This document shows, one piece after another, positions 52,285-61,935 of a stretch of DNA of 64,000 nt. Source of the stretch: Mycolicibacterium neworleansense (GTDB lineage: Bacteria > Actinomycetota > Actinomycetes > Mycobacteriales > Mycobacteriaceae); contig NZ_CWKH01000001.1 in the NCBI RefSeq assembly GCF_001245615.1, forward strand, positions 310,001 to 374,000, read 5' to 3'. Every line of letters starts with the position of its first letter. Position 1 is the stretch's first letter. The translations under genes and the position numbers were made by a program. Under the pieces are notes generated by a model, which did no database searches, had not been told where the DNA came from, and saw only the letters and a list, made by a program, of their open reading frames with translations.

Positions 52285-54231
52285 GTGGGTGAGAACGGCA
52301 ACGGCAATGGCGCCGCGCCGCGGCAGAAGCTCGAGAAGGTCGTCATCCGCTTCGCCGGCGACTCCGGCGACGGTATGCAGCTGACCGGTGACCGCTTCAC
52401 TTCTGAAGCTGCACTGTTCGGCAACGATCTTGCGACCCAGCCCAATTACCCGGCTGAGATCCGCGCGCCACAGGGCACCCTGCCCGGTGTGTCGTCGTTC
52501 CAGATCCAGATCGCCGACTACGACATCCTCACCGCCGGTGACCGTCCCGACGTGCTCGTCGCGATGAACCCCGCCGCGCTCAAGGCCAACGTCTCGGACC
52601 TGCCTCGCGGCGGCCTGATCATCGCCAACTCCGATGAGTTCACCAAGCGCAACCTCGCCAAGGTCGGATACGACAACAATCCGCTAGAGGATGACACGTT
52701 GTCGGACTACGTGGTGACCTCCGTCGCGATGACGACCCTGACCCTTGGTGCCGTCGAGGCGATCGGCGCCACCAAGAAGGACGGCCAGCGCGCCAAGAAC
52801 ATGTTCGCCCTCGGCCTGCTGTCGTGGATGTACGGCCGCGAGCTCGAGCACAGCGAGGCCTTCATCCGGGAGAAGTTCGCCCGCAAGCCTGACGTGGCCG
52901 AGGCCAACGTCCTGGCCCTGAAGGCCGGCTGGAACTACGGCGAGACCACCGAGGCGTTCGCCACGACCTATGAGGTGTCGCCCGCCAAGCTGAAGTCCGG
53001 TGAATACCGGCAGATCTCGGGTAACACCGCACTGGCCTACGGCATCGTGGCCGCCGGTCACCTGGCCCAGATCCAGGTGGTGCTGGGCACCTACCCGATC
53101 ACCCCGGCGTCGGACATCCTCCACGAACTGTCCAAGCACAAGAACTTCAACGTGCTGACCTTCCAGGCCGAGGACGAGATCGCCGGCATCGGTGCAGCCA
53201 TCGGCGCCTCCTATGGTGGCGCGCTCGGCGTCACCAGCACCTCGGGTCCGGGTGTCTCGCTCAAGTCCGAGGCGATCGGCCTGGCTGTGATGACCGAGTT
53301 GCCGCTGATCATCATCGATGTCCAGCGTGGTGGCCCGTCGACGGGTCTGCCGACCAAGACCGAGCAGGCCGACCTGCTGCAGGCGCTGTTCGGTCGCAAC
53401 GGCGAGTCGCCGGTCGCGGTCCTGGCCCCGAAGTCGCCGTCGGATTGCTTCGACATCGCGGTGGAGGCCTCGCGCATCGCGGTCGACTACCACACCCCGG
53501 TCATCATCCTGTCCGACGGCGCGGTCGCCAACGGCTCTGAGCCCTGGCAGATCCCGGACATCAGCACCTACCCGCCGATCGAGCACAAGTTCGCCAAGTC
53601 GGGCGAGCCCTTCGCTCCCTACGCGCGTGATCCCGAGACCCTGGCCCGCCAGTTCGCGGTGCCCGGAACCCCGGGACTGGAGCACCGGATCGGCGGCCTC
53701 GAAGCCGCCAACGGTTCGGGCAACATCTCGTACGAGCCCAAGAACCACGACCTCATGGTGCGGCTGCGCCAGGAGAAGATCGGCGGCATCACCGTGCCGG
53801 ATCTTGAGGTCGACGACCCCACCGGCGATGCCGAACTGCTCATGCTCGGATGGGGCAGCAGCTACGGACCGATCGGCGAGGCGTGCCGGCGGGCCCGCCG
53901 CAAGGGCATCAAGGTGGCCCAGGCACATCTGCGTCACCTCAACCCCTTCCCGGCCAACCTCGGGGAGGTGCTCCGCCGCTACCCGAACGTCGTGGTGCCG
54001 GAGATGAACCTGGGCCAGCTCGCGCTGCTGCTGCGCGGCAAGTACCTGGTCGACGTCCAGTCGGTGACCAAGGTGGAGGGCATGGCCTTCCTCGCCGACG
54101 AGGTCGAGGGCATCATCGATGCGGCGCTGGATGGCACGCTGGGTGAGAAGGAAAACGACAAGGCCAAGTTCGCCCGGTTGGCGGCGGCCACCATCGAGGT
54201 TGAGGCGAGCGGTGTGGGAGCGAGCGCATGA
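52285..54231 (+). CDS. korA: 2-oxoglutarate:ferredoxin oxidoreductase subunit alpha
   Basis: 648 residues, a fusion of the gamma-type domain (VIRFAGDSGDGMQLTGDRF at about 19-37) and the alpha-type pyrimidine-binding domain (YPITPASDILHEL, QAEDEIAGIGAAIGASYGG with the ThDP-activating Glu). GTG start. KorAB of mycobacteria is a CoA-dependent, oxygen-tolerant enzyme feeding succinyl-CoA into the TCA cycle with ferredoxin as acceptor. Confidence 0.95.
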   Translation: MGENGNGNGAAPRQKLEKVVIRFAGDSGDGMQLTGDRFTSEAALFGNDLATQPNYPAEIRAPQGTLPGVSSFQIQIADYDILTAGDRPDVLVAMNPAALKANVSDLPRGGLIIANSDEFTKRNLAKVGYDNNPLEDDTLSDYVVTSVAMTTLTLGAVEAIGATKKDGQRAKNMFALGLLSWMYGRELEHSEAFIREKFARKPDVAEANVLALKAGWNYGETTEAFATTYEVSPAKLKSGEYRQISGNTALAYGIVAAGHLAQIQVVLGTYPITPASDILHELSKHKNFNVLTFQAEDEIAGIGAAIGASYGGALGVTSTSGPGVSLKSEAIGLAVMTELPLIIIDVQRGGPSTGLPTKTEQADLLQALFGRNGESPVAVLAPKSPSDCFDIAVEASRIAVDYHTPVIILSDGAVANGSEPWQIPDISTYPPIEHKFAKSGEPFAPYARDPETLARQFAVPGTPGLEHRIGGLEAANGSGNISYEPKNHDLMVRLRQEKIGGITVPDLEVDDPTGDAELLMLGWGSSYGPIGEACRRARRKGIKVAQAHLRHLNPFPANLGEVLRRYPNVVVPEMNLGQLALLLRGKYLVDVQSVTKVEGMAFLADEVEGIIDAALDGTLGEKENDKAKFARLAAATIEVEASGVGASA

Positions 54232-55310
54232 CTGACTTGATCGGGACGGATCTGGGCTTGACCGAAGGGGCGCTCAGCAAGAACGCTCTGGTGCCCACCA
54301 CCGACCAGCCTCAGAAGGGCAAGGATTTCACCAGCGACCAGGAGGTCCGCTGGTGCCCGGGTTGCGGTGACTACGTCATCCTCAACACCATCCGCAACTT
54401 CCTGCCGGAGTTGGGTCTCAAGCGCGAGAACATCGCGTTCATCAGTGGCATCGGCTGCTCCAGCCGGTTCCCGTACTACCTGGAGACCTACGGTTTCCAC
54501 TCGATCCACGGTCGTGCCCCGACCATCGCCACCGGTCTGGCGCTGGCCCGTCCGGATCTGTCGGTGTGGGTCGTCACCGGTGACGGTGACTCGCTGTCGA
54601 TCGGTGGCAACCACCTGATCCACGCGCTGCGTCGCAACGTCAACATCACGATCCTGCTGTTCAACAACCGGATCTACGGCTTGACCAAGGGCCAGTACTC
54701 GCCCACCTCCGAGGTCGGCAAGGTCACCAAGTCGACCCCGATGGGATCGCTGGACTACCCGTTCAACCCGGTGTCATTGGCGCTGGGTGCCGAGGCGACG
54801 TTCGTCGGCCGCGCCCTGGACTCGGACCGCAAGGGCCTGTCCGAGGTGCTGCGCGGTGCCGCCGAGCACCGCGGGGCCGCGCTGGTGGAGATCATGCAGG
54901 ACTGCCCGATCTTCAACGACGGATCGTTCGACGCGTTGCGCAAGGAAGGCGCCGAGGAGCGGCTGATCAACGTCAGCCACGGTGAGCCGATCAAGTTCGG
55001 TACCGATGGCGAGTACTGCGTCGTCAAGTCCGGGTACGGCCTGGAGGTCGCCAAGACCGCCGAAGTCGCTGCCGACGACATCGTGGTGCACAACGCCGAA
55101 ATCGACGATCCTGCTTATGCATTCGCGCTGTCGCGGTTGAGCGAGCAGAACCTCGACCACATGGTGATGGGTATCTTCCGCAAGGTCAGCCGGCCCACCT
55201 ACGACGACGCCGCGCGTCAACAGGTCAACACGGCGATCGAATCAAAGCCCCACGACACCGCGGCTCTGCAATCCTTGCTGCGTGGCAAAGACACCTGGAC
55301 CGTCGAATAG
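54228..55310 (+). CDS. korB: 2-oxoglutarate:ferredoxin oxidoreductase subunit beta
   Basis: 360 residues. [11 protein letters not shown] (Cys43, Cys46) and [11 protein letters not shown] supply cluster-ligand cysteines; [16 protein letters not shown]...NN is the Mg-ThDP motif. The ATG overlaps the korA stop. Confidence 0.95.
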   Translation: MTDLIGTDLGLTEGALSKNALVPTTDQPQKGKDFTSDQEVRWCPGCGDYVILNTIRNFLPELGLKRENIAFISGIGCSSRFPYYLETYGFHSIHGRAPTIATGLALARPDLSVWVVTGDGDSLSIGGNHLIHALRRNVNITILLFNNRIYGLTKGQYSPTSEVGKVTKSTPMGSLDYPFNPVSLALGAEATFVGRALDSDRKGLSEVLRGAAEHRGAALVEIMQDCPIFNDGSFDALRKEGAEERLINVSHGEPIKFGTDGEYCVVKSGYGLEVAKTAEVAADDIVVHNAEIDDPAYAFALSRLSEQNLDHMVMGIFRKVSRPTYDDAARQQVNTAIESKPHDTAALQSLLRGKDTWTVE

Positions 55311-55902
55311 TTGCGCTGAGCAGACCGGCCAACACGATCTGAGCACAGCCCCGCTCGCCGCGGTAGTTCTGGCGGGCGGGGCTTCGCGTCGTATGGGGCG
55401 CGACAAGGCGACGCTGCCGTTCGACGGCGCGACGATGGTCGAACGCGTCGTCGCCGCGGTGAGCCAGCGCTGTTCACCGGTTTTCGTCATCGCCGCACCC
55501 GGCCAGCCGCTTCCGGACCTCGACGCCGAGATTCTGCGGGATGAGGTGCGCGGCGTCGGGCCGCTGGTCGCGACCGGTCGTGGCCTGCGTGCCGTCGCCG
55601 AGGCCGGTGTGGACCGTGCCTTCGTTTGCGCGGTGGACATGCCATACCTGTCTACAGACCTGATCGACACCCTGGCGGCCTCCGCCGAGCGGGTCCCGGC
55701 CGACATCGTGCTGCCGTGGGACGGCCGAGATCACTATCTGGCCGGGATCTACCGGAGCACGCTCGCCGATCAGATCGCCGCCCTGGTCCACGACGGCCGG
55801 CGCAGCATGCGGGCGCTGGCCGAGTCCGTCGACACACAGCGGATCGTGATGGAACCGCAGCGCGCACTGACCAATGTCAACACCGCCGCCGATCTGGCCT
55901 GA
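55282..55902 (+). CDS. mobA: Molybdenum cofactor guanylyltransferase MobA
   Basis: 206 residues from a GTG inside the last codons of korB (29-base overlap). Nucleotide-binding [20 protein letters not shown] and CAVDMPYLS match MobA. Adds GMP to molybdopterin; the fdhD/molybdoenzyme pair at 26194-29309 would need this type of cofactor. The first ~22 residues have no family match, so the true start may be an unusual downstream codon. Confidence 0.88.
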   Translation: MAKTPGPSNSCAEQTGQHDLSTAPLAAVVLAGGASRRMGRDKATLPFDGATMVERVVAAVSQRCSPVFVIAAPGQPLPDLDAEILRDEVRGVGPLVATGRGLRAVAEAGVDRAFVCAVDMPYLSTDLIDTLAASAERVPADIVLPWDGRDHYLAGIYRSTLADQIAALVHDGRRSMRALAESVDTQRIVMEPQRALTNVNTAADLA

Positions 55903-55935
55903 GCGTGGACCAATTCACCCCGGCTTAGCCCAGCA

Positions 55936-55983
55936 AATTGCGAATTACTGCGGAAATTGAGCTCAATTTATCGATTCGCAATT
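55936..55983. repeat. Nested AT-rich inverted repeats downstream of mobA
   Basis: AATTGCGAAT (55936-55945) is an exact inverse of ATTCGCAATT (55974-55983), and between them AAATTGAGCTCAATTT (55954-55969) is a perfect 16-base palindrome. Such nested AT palindromes stand out in a GC-rich genome; could be a terminator, a cruciform-prone site or a regulator target. Confidence 0.6.
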
Positions 55984-56042
55984 ATTAAACGATCGCTTCC
56001 CCTTATTTGATGCCCCGGAAGTCGGGTGAATAGGGGAAACGT

Positions 56043-56065
56043 CAGCCGGGGCCGCTCCCCGGCTG
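56043..56065. terminator. GC hairpin
   Basis: CAGCCGGGG-CCGCT-CCCCGGCTG, a perfect nine-pair stem. Possible mobA/korAB terminator without a T-run, 140 bases past mobA. Confidence 0.45.
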
Positions 56066-56555
56066 CTGCCGGAACCTGCTGCTGCTCAGGGTAATTCGAT
56101 GTGTGGCATGGTGTATCAACGTGTCGAGCAATTCGCTGCGATGCAGCGCAAGGGTGCATGATTCACGACCAAACGACGCTGACCGCACTCTTTGTCGGGC
56201 CCCCGCAGTCCGATGGCGCGCGGCGAGAGTTGGCCAGCTCGTCTGACGCTTCTCCCGCGGCTCTCGTAATCTCTTGTGGTGCCGCCTTTTTGAGTGCTTT
56301 TCGTTGCTTCTGGGCGTGGCGGTTCGCCTGCCGGACGCGCTCGGGGATGTTGACCGGCGAACCGATATGCGTTGTGTGACAGCATTTTTGACCTGTGTTC
56401 GAGCCGCGGCCTACTGGCGCGCGGTAGCGAACAGATTCGGGCGCGGTAACGCGCAATGACACTCGCCGATGGCATCTACCTGGGTTTTTGTCGCCGAGGA
56501 CGGCGTTTTTCGCCGGTGTCGGACCCGCAACAAGTGGGCCAGCTCACAAAAAATG

Positions 56556-56571
56556 CGTGATCTCGCTCACG
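56556..56571. promoter_or_regulatory. Crp-like site upstream of the first rpf gene
   Basis: CGTGATCTCGCTCACG fits the CGTGA-N6-TCACG inverted pattern of mycobacterial Crp (consensus TGTGA-N6-TCACA). It lies 385 bases before the rpf GTG. M. tuberculosis rpfA is a known Crp (Rv3676) target; for this gene the site is inferred. Confidence 0.6.
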
Positions 56572-56775
56572 TATTGTTTACGCCGATCACGAAACGATAA
56601 CGGCGCCCAGTCCTCTGTTGACCTGCACAAACGTTTCGTTCAGCCGCCCGTTATCTGTCCGTGATCTTTCCGCTATCGCTTCTAGATCGATATGACTTCT
56701 CTCCGAGACCTTTGTACGGTCCAAAGCGTCTCCGACAGGGAGCAAATAATTTCAACACCAAGAACCTGCGTGTGA

Positions 56776-57279
<504 letters not shown>

Positions 57280-57307
57280 TACGGCGCTACTGACAACTTG
57301 ATACGGA

Positions 57308-57335
57308 GCGGTGCCGGGCAGTTGCCCGGCACCGC
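57308..57335 (+). terminator. Intrinsic terminator of the first rpf gene
   Basis: GCGGTGCCGGGC-AGTT-GCCCGGCACCGC, a perfect twelve-pair stem followed by TTCTGTTT; 28 bases past the stop. Confidence 0.85.
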
Positions 57336-57411
57336 TTCTGTTTCATCAGAAAGCCCTCCGGTTACTCCAGCCTCGACAACCTCGAAAAAAACTTCAGCCC
57401 CCTCTGTAACG

Positions 57412-57427
57412 CGTGACCTTCGTCACA
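57412..57427. promoter_or_regulatory. Crp-like site upstream of the second rpf gene
   Basis: CGTGACCTTCGTCACA, CGTGA-N6-TCACA, one base off the consensus TGTGA-N6-TCACA and similar to the site before the first rpf gene. 86 bases before the ATG. Confidence 0.65.
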
Positions 57428-57513
57428 CGAACCCATTGGTGACCGCACAGTTGCACGAATGTGATCGTCATCTGCAGCGGTCCTGGTGTCAAAGGTCGGG
57501 GAAGGGCCGTGAG

Positions 57514-57987
57514 ATGACCAAACGAAGGGCGTTTACCAGGGCTTTCTGGATCAGTGCCGCATCAGCGGGCTTCATGCTGGCGCCTCTGTTCGCTGCCACT
57601 GCTACCGCCGGAGCGGACACGGTGAACTGGGACGCGATCGCCGAGTGTGAATCGGGCGGCAACTGGTCCACCGATACCGGCAACGGGCACTACGGCGGTC
57701 TGCAGTTCAAGCCCGCCACCTGGGCCTCGCACGGCGGCATCGGGTCACCGGCTTCCGCCTCCCGTGAAGAGCAGATCAGGGTGGCCGAGAACGTCCTGGC
57801 CAGCCAGGGGATCGGGGCGTGGCCCAAGTGCGGCGTCCGCGGTGGCACGCCGATCGGCTGGGCGACGCCCAGCGCACCGACGGGCTGCCAGGCCGTGCGT
57901 CCCGGTGCCGTCCTGGGCATTTTCGACCTGCGCCGGATCTGCACGACGTTCCTCGACCCACTGGGTACCTTCGGCGTCCCGCGCTGA
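57514..57987 (+). CDS. Resuscitation-promoting factor with C-terminal extension (second, tandem copy)
   Basis: 157 residues. Signal peptide ([20 protein letters not shown]), Rpf domain [17 protein letters not shown] with catalytic Glu46, then [11 protein letters not shown] and a 45-residue extension ([20 protein letters not shown]) not found in the first copy. The two Rpf domains are strongly alike, so a tandem duplication is likely. From memory, M. tuberculosis has a single rpf gene at this site. Confidence 0.88.
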   Translation: MTKRRAFTRAFWISAASAGFMLAPLFAATATAGADTVNWDAIAECESGGNWSTDTGNGHYGGLQFKPATWASHGGIGSPASASREEQIRVAENVLASQGIGAWPKCGVRGGTPIGWATPSAPTGCQAVRPGAVLGIFDLRRICTTFLDPLGTFGVPR

Positions 57988-57988
57988 A

Positions 57989-59137
57989 TCAGCGCACGGG
58001 AGTGAACGCCCCGCGAGCGGCGATCGAGGCCAGGTGCCGGGTCAGCACGTATTCGGGCACGAGAACGGTTGCCCGGGCAGCTGCGGCGCTCAGCGCGGAC
58101 GGGCGCAGGTTCATCACGCGGCCGATCAGCTGTGACTCCCGCACGATCGCCATGACCCGCCTTCGTCGCAGGGCCGCGAACCGGGCGAACGCCGTCGGCA
58201 GATCCGGCTCCCGACGCGCGAGACCGGCGAGCGTGGCGGCGTCCTCCAATCCTTGGCAGCCGCCCTGGCCCAAATGTGGGCGCATCGGATGCGCGGCATC
58301 CCCGGCGATCACCACCGGTCCCCGCGCCCAGCGTCGGGCCGGGGCGCGGTCGTAGAGGTCGTTGCGAAGCACCTGTTCGGGATCGGTCGCGGCGAGCACC
58401 GTGGGGATAGGGTCAGCCCAGGTGCCGAAGATCTGCTGCAGGTGATTCAGCTCGCCGCCGTTGCTGGTGTGTCCTCGCGGTGCGCGTTGGGTGGCGAACC
58501 AGTAGGTCTGATCGGGGCCGAGGGGCACATGGCCGGCTTCCATCCCGGCCGCCATGGTCTCGCCGGAGAGTTCGGGGTCGATGGTGCAGTCGGCAATTCC
58601 GCGCCAGGCTGTATATCCCGCGTAGCGCCGTTGCAGCGGGCCGTTGAGGTGGCGAGCCACCACGGAGTCCACTCCGTCGGCGCCGACGAGCGCGTTGGCC
58701 TCTCGCACGGATCCGTCCGACAACCGCACGTTCACCACGCCGTCGTGAACATCGAGTGCCTGCACGCCCACCCCGTACTCGACAGTGCCCGGGTGCGCGG
58801 CCGCGGTGAGGATCTCGGTCAACGCCGTGCGGTGAATCACCACCAACGGTTCACCCAGTGCCCGGATCATCCGGTCGGCCGCCGGGCGACGCAGCCAGGT
58901 GCCGTCGTGCCAGCGCAACGCGCCTGCGCTGACGCGCCCACCGGACCCGCGCACCGCATCACCGAGCCCGATCTCGTCGAGCGCGGCCAGGGCGTTGGGC
59001 CAGATGCTGATGCCTGCCCCGGTGGTCGTGTCGGCGCGAGCCTCGAGGACGGTGACCTCATATCCCTGCTGCTGCAAGGCGACTGCGGTGGCCAGGCCGG
59101 TGATCCCTGCACCGACGACCAGGACGGACTGTGCCAT
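57989..59137 (-). CDS. FAD-dependent aromatic-ring hydroxylase-type monooxygenase
   Basis: 382 residues. GxGxxG motif VVGAGITGLATAVALQQQG, VGADGVDSVVARHL (DG motif) and GDAAHPMRPHLGQGGCQGLED (second FAD motif). This is the group A flavin hydroxylase fold seen in salicylate- and urate-hydroxylases; substrate unknown. Converges on the second rpf gene with a one-base gap. Confidence 0.88.
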   Translation of the reverse strand: MAQSVLVVGAGITGLATAVALQQQGYEVTVLEARADTTTGAGISIWPNALAALDEIGLGDAVRGSGGRVSAGALRWHDGTWLRRPAADRMIRALGEPLVVIHRTALTEILTAAAHPGTVEYGVGVQALDVHDGVVNVRLSDGSVREANALVGADGVDSVVARHLNGPLQRRYAGYTAWRGIADCTIDPELSGETMAAGMEAGHVPLGPDQTYWFATQRAPRGHTSNGGELNHLQQIFGTWADPIPTVLAATDPEQVLRNDLYDRAPARRWARGPVVIAGDAAHPMRPHLGQGGCQGLEDAATLAGLARREPDLPTAFARFAALRRRRVMAIVRESQLIGRVMNLRPSALSAAAARATVLVPEYVLTRHLASIAARGAFTPVR

Positions 59138-59272
59138 CGGTCGAATCTAACGGGTCAGGTGAGGTGGCTCACCACCAACGGAGTTGGGATCGGTAGCCTT
59201 CCAGCGTCTGCACAGTCTCTGTACAGGTTCCCGTGCCGAAAGTGCCGGGCCAGAACACTTTGAGAGGACCCG

Positions 59273-59884
59273 ATGAAACTCACCCGCCTCGGTATCGCGC
59301 TCGGCGCCACATTGATTGCCGCCTCTGCGTTGAGCGGCTGCTCGAAGGTGACCGAGATCAGGGACGCGGCTGCCGGCGCGGCCGAGAAGGTCGTCGAATC
59401 GGGTACCGAGAAGATCACCGAAGCGGTGTCGGGCAACCTGTTCACGGCCGAGGGCATCGACAATGCCTATGCGGCGATCGCCGAGAAGGTCGGCGCCAAC
59501 CCGATGCAGGTCGTCGACGTCGTCATCACGCCGGGCGTCCTGAAGGTCGAGGCCATCAACCCGAACGCCCCGACCGAGCTCAATGAGTGGAGCTACACCT
59601 CAGGCGCGGTTGCCCCCTCTCGTCCGATCGACTACGACGACGACACCGAGGCGCTGCAGCAGAATCTTTTCGCCACGTCCGACGTGCCCACCAACGCGAT
59701 CGTCGCGGCGATCGACGGCGCCGTGGCGGCCAGTGAAATCCCTGACGGCAAGGTCCAGACGGTGAGCATCAAGCGCAACATCCCGTTCGAGGAGAACGTG
59801 GTCATCTTCATCAACGTCCAAGGCGAGCGCAGCAGCAAGCAGGTGCGCGCCGACGTCGCCGGAAAGGTGACCGAGGTCGTCTGA
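59273..59884 (+). CDS. Lipoprotein of unknown function
   Basis: 203 residues. Signal peptide with lipobox LSGC (Cys23), an Ala/Glu helical segment (about 25-50), then a beta-alpha domain (VVDVVITPGVLKVEAINPNAP, NVVIFINVQGERSSKQV). No known family recognised; the linker-plus-domain plan resembles other mycobacterial cell-envelope lipoproteins. AGAGGACCCG precedes the ATG. Confidence 0.75.
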   Translation: MKLTRLGIALGATLIAASALSGCSKVTEIRDAAAGAAEKVVESGTEKITEAVSGNLFTAEGIDNAYAAIAEKVGANPMQVVDVVITPGVLKVEAINPNAPTELNEWSYTSGAVAPSRPIDYDDDTEALQQNLFATSDVPTNAIVAAIDGAVAASEIPDGKVQTVSIKRNIPFEENVVIFINVQGERSSKQVRADVAGKVTEVV

Positions 59885-59907
59885 GCCACCGGTCCAGCGC
59901 ATCGACG

Positions 59908-59940
59908 GCGGCCCCGCACCGAAGTTCGGTGCGGGGCCGC
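59908..59940. terminator. Hairpin between the lipoprotein and peptidase genes
   Basis: Fourteen pairs (59908-59921 with 59927-59940) around the loop AAGTT, nearly all G:C. No T-run. Confidence 0.7.
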
Positions 59941-59957
59941 GCCGTTACGGTGGGGGC

Positions 59958-61925
59958 ATGACGGTGTTTGACGATCTCGACGACTACCTCGCCTTGCCCC
60001 GGGTGTCAGGTCTAGCGGTGTCGCCCGATGGTTCCAGGGTGGTCACGACCGTGAGTACGCTCAACGACAAGCACACCGAATTCCTCAGCGCGATATGGGA
60101 GTTGGATCCCGCCGGCATCGAACCCGCACGCCGGCTGACGCATGGCGTCAAGGGCGAGTCCGCGCCGGTGTTCACCGCCGGGGGCGACGTGTTGTTTCTC
60201 GCGGTCCGTCCCGGAGCGGACGAGGACAAACCGCCCGCGGCCCTGTGGCGCCTCCCCGCCACCGGCGGAGAGGCTTTCGAGATGCTGACGATGCCCGGCG
60301 GCGTGGCAGGTGCGGTGAGCGCCCGGGCCGCCGACGCCACCGTGGTGGCCGCGGCATTGCTTCCGTCGTCGGCCGATGTCGACGATGACAAGACACGGCG
60401 TGACGCACGCAAGGAGAGCAAGGTCTCAGCGATCCTGCACACCGGCTATCCGGTCCGGCACTGGGACCATGATCTCGGGCCCGACCAGCCCCACCTGTTC
60501 GATGCCGACGGGCGCCAGAATCTGACTGCCGAGCCTGGTGCGGCGTTGCGCGAGACGTCATTCGACCTCAGCGGCGACGGCGACTTCGTGGTGACGTCCT
60601 GGCGGATCTCCGGGCCGGGCGCGGCGGTCCGCTTGGTGCTGGTGCGTATCGACCGGGCCACCGGCGAGCGCACCACGATTGCCGAGGAACCCGGGGCGGA
60701 CCTGGAGCATCCGGCGATCGCGCCGGACGGCAGCGCCGTGGCCTTCACCAGGGAGACTCATTCCACCCCGAACTCGCCGCCGCGGATCACGTTGTGCTGC
60801 ATGCGGTTCGGCCAAGACCCGATTGAGTTGACCGGCGACTGGGATCGCTGGCCGTCGTCGGTGGCCTGGACGTCGGATTCGTCGGCGCTGATCGTCACGG
60901 CCGACGACGGCGGCCGTGGCCCGATCTTCTCCGTCGACCCGGTGTACGGTGCGGTCACCCGGCTCACCCACGACGACTTCACCTACACCGACGTACGGCC
61001 CGCGCCCGGGCGGGTGATCTATGCGTTGCGCAGCTCGTATGCCGTGCCGCCGCACCCGGTCCGCATCGACGAGGGCGGCACCGTGACCGCGTTGCCGTGT
61101 CTCGAAGCGCCCGAGCTGCCCGGCACCGTGACGGAGGTGATCGCGACCGCCGCCGACGGCACGCCGATCCGGTCCTGGCTGACCCTGCCCGACGGCGACG
61201 AGCCGGCCCCGCTGGTGCTGTGGATTCACGGCGGACCGTTGGGCAGCTGGAACAGCTGGCACTGGCGGTGGAATCCGTGGCTGCTCACCGCACAGGGCTA
61301 CGCGGTGCTGATGCCCGATCCAGGCCTGTCCACCGGCTACGGCCAGGACTTCATCGCCCGCGGCTGGGGCGACTGGGGCGGCGACCCCTACACCGACCTG
61401 ATGGCGGCGACGGACGCCGCGTGCGCACACCCTCGGGTCGACGCGGCGCGCACCGCCGCGATGGGCGGCTCGTTCGGGGGATATATGGCCAATTGGATCG
61501 CCGGGCACACGGACCGATTCGACGCCATCGTCACGCATGCCAGCCTGTGGGCACTGGATCAGTTCGGCCCCACCACCGACGGTGCGTACTGGTGGGCCCG
61601 GGAGATGACAGCCGAGATGGCTCAGCGCAATTCGCCGCATCTGTCCGTCGGTGACATCACCACTCCGATGCTGGTCATCCACGGCGACAAGGACTATCGC
61701 GTACCGATTGGCGAGGCGCTGCGGCTGTGGTACGAGCTGCTCACCCACTCCGGGTTGCCCGCCGACGAGAACGGTGAAAGCCCGCACCGGTTCCTGTACT
61801 ACCCCACGGAGAACCACTGGGTGCTGTCGCCGCAACACGCCAAGATCTGGTATCAGGTGGTGACCGCATTCCTGGGCGAGCACCTGCGTGGCGAAGCGGT
61901 GCAGTTGCCCGAACTGCTCGGGTAG
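59958..61925 (+). CDS. S9-family prolyl oligopeptidase-type serine peptidase
   Basis: 655 residues: N-terminal beta-propeller repeats (about 10-390) and a C-terminal alpha/beta hydrolase with GGSFGGYMANW (nucleophile Ser505), HGDKDYRVP (Asp579) and TENHWV (His620). Acyl-aminoacyl or dipeptidyl-peptidase type; cytoplasmic, no signal peptide. Eleven bases after the gap hairpin it overlaps nothing; its stop is 11 bases before the next gene. Confidence 0.93.
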   Translation: MTVFDDLDDYLALPRVSGLAVSPDGSRVVTTVSTLNDKHTEFLSAIWELDPAGIEPARRLTHGVKGESAPVFTAGGDVLFLAVRPGADEDKPPAALWRLPATGGEAFEMLTMPGGVAGAVSARAADATVVAAALLPSSADVDDDKTRRDARKESKVSAILHTGYPVRHWDHDLGPDQPHLFDADGRQNLTAEPGAALRETSFDLSGDGDFVVTSWRISGPGAAVRLVLVRIDRATGERTTIAEEPGADLEHPAIAPDGSAVAFTRETHSTPNSPPRITLCCMRFGQDPIELTGDWDRWPSSVAWTSDSSALIVTADDGGRGPIFSVDPVYGAVTRLTHDDFTYTDVRPAPGRVIYALRSSYAVPPHPVRIDEGGTVTALPCLEAPELPGTVTEVIATAADGTPIRSWLTLPDGDEPAPLVLWIHGGPLGSWNSWHWRWNPWLLTAQGYAVLMPDPGLSTGYGQDFIARGWGDWGGDPYTDLMAATDAACAHPRVDAARTAAMGGSFGGYMANWIAGHTDRFDAIVTHASLWALDQFGPTTDGAYWWAREMTAEMAQRNSPHLSVGDITTPMLVIHGDKDYRVPIGEALRLWYELLTHSGLPADENGESPHRFLYYPTENHWVLSPQHAKIWYQVVTAFLGEHLRGEAVQLPELLG

Positions 61926-61935
61926 CGTCGAGATC

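Noticed and set aside
56116..56475. 119- and 99-codon overlapping minus-strand frames before rpf
   Set aside because: Arg/Pro-rich with no domain; the two frames compete and neither has a convincing start region, though I cannot exclude a small species-specific gene.
58253..59263. 336-codon open frame antisense to the FAD monooxygenase
   Set aside because: No recognisable domain; the opposite strand has all FAD motifs.
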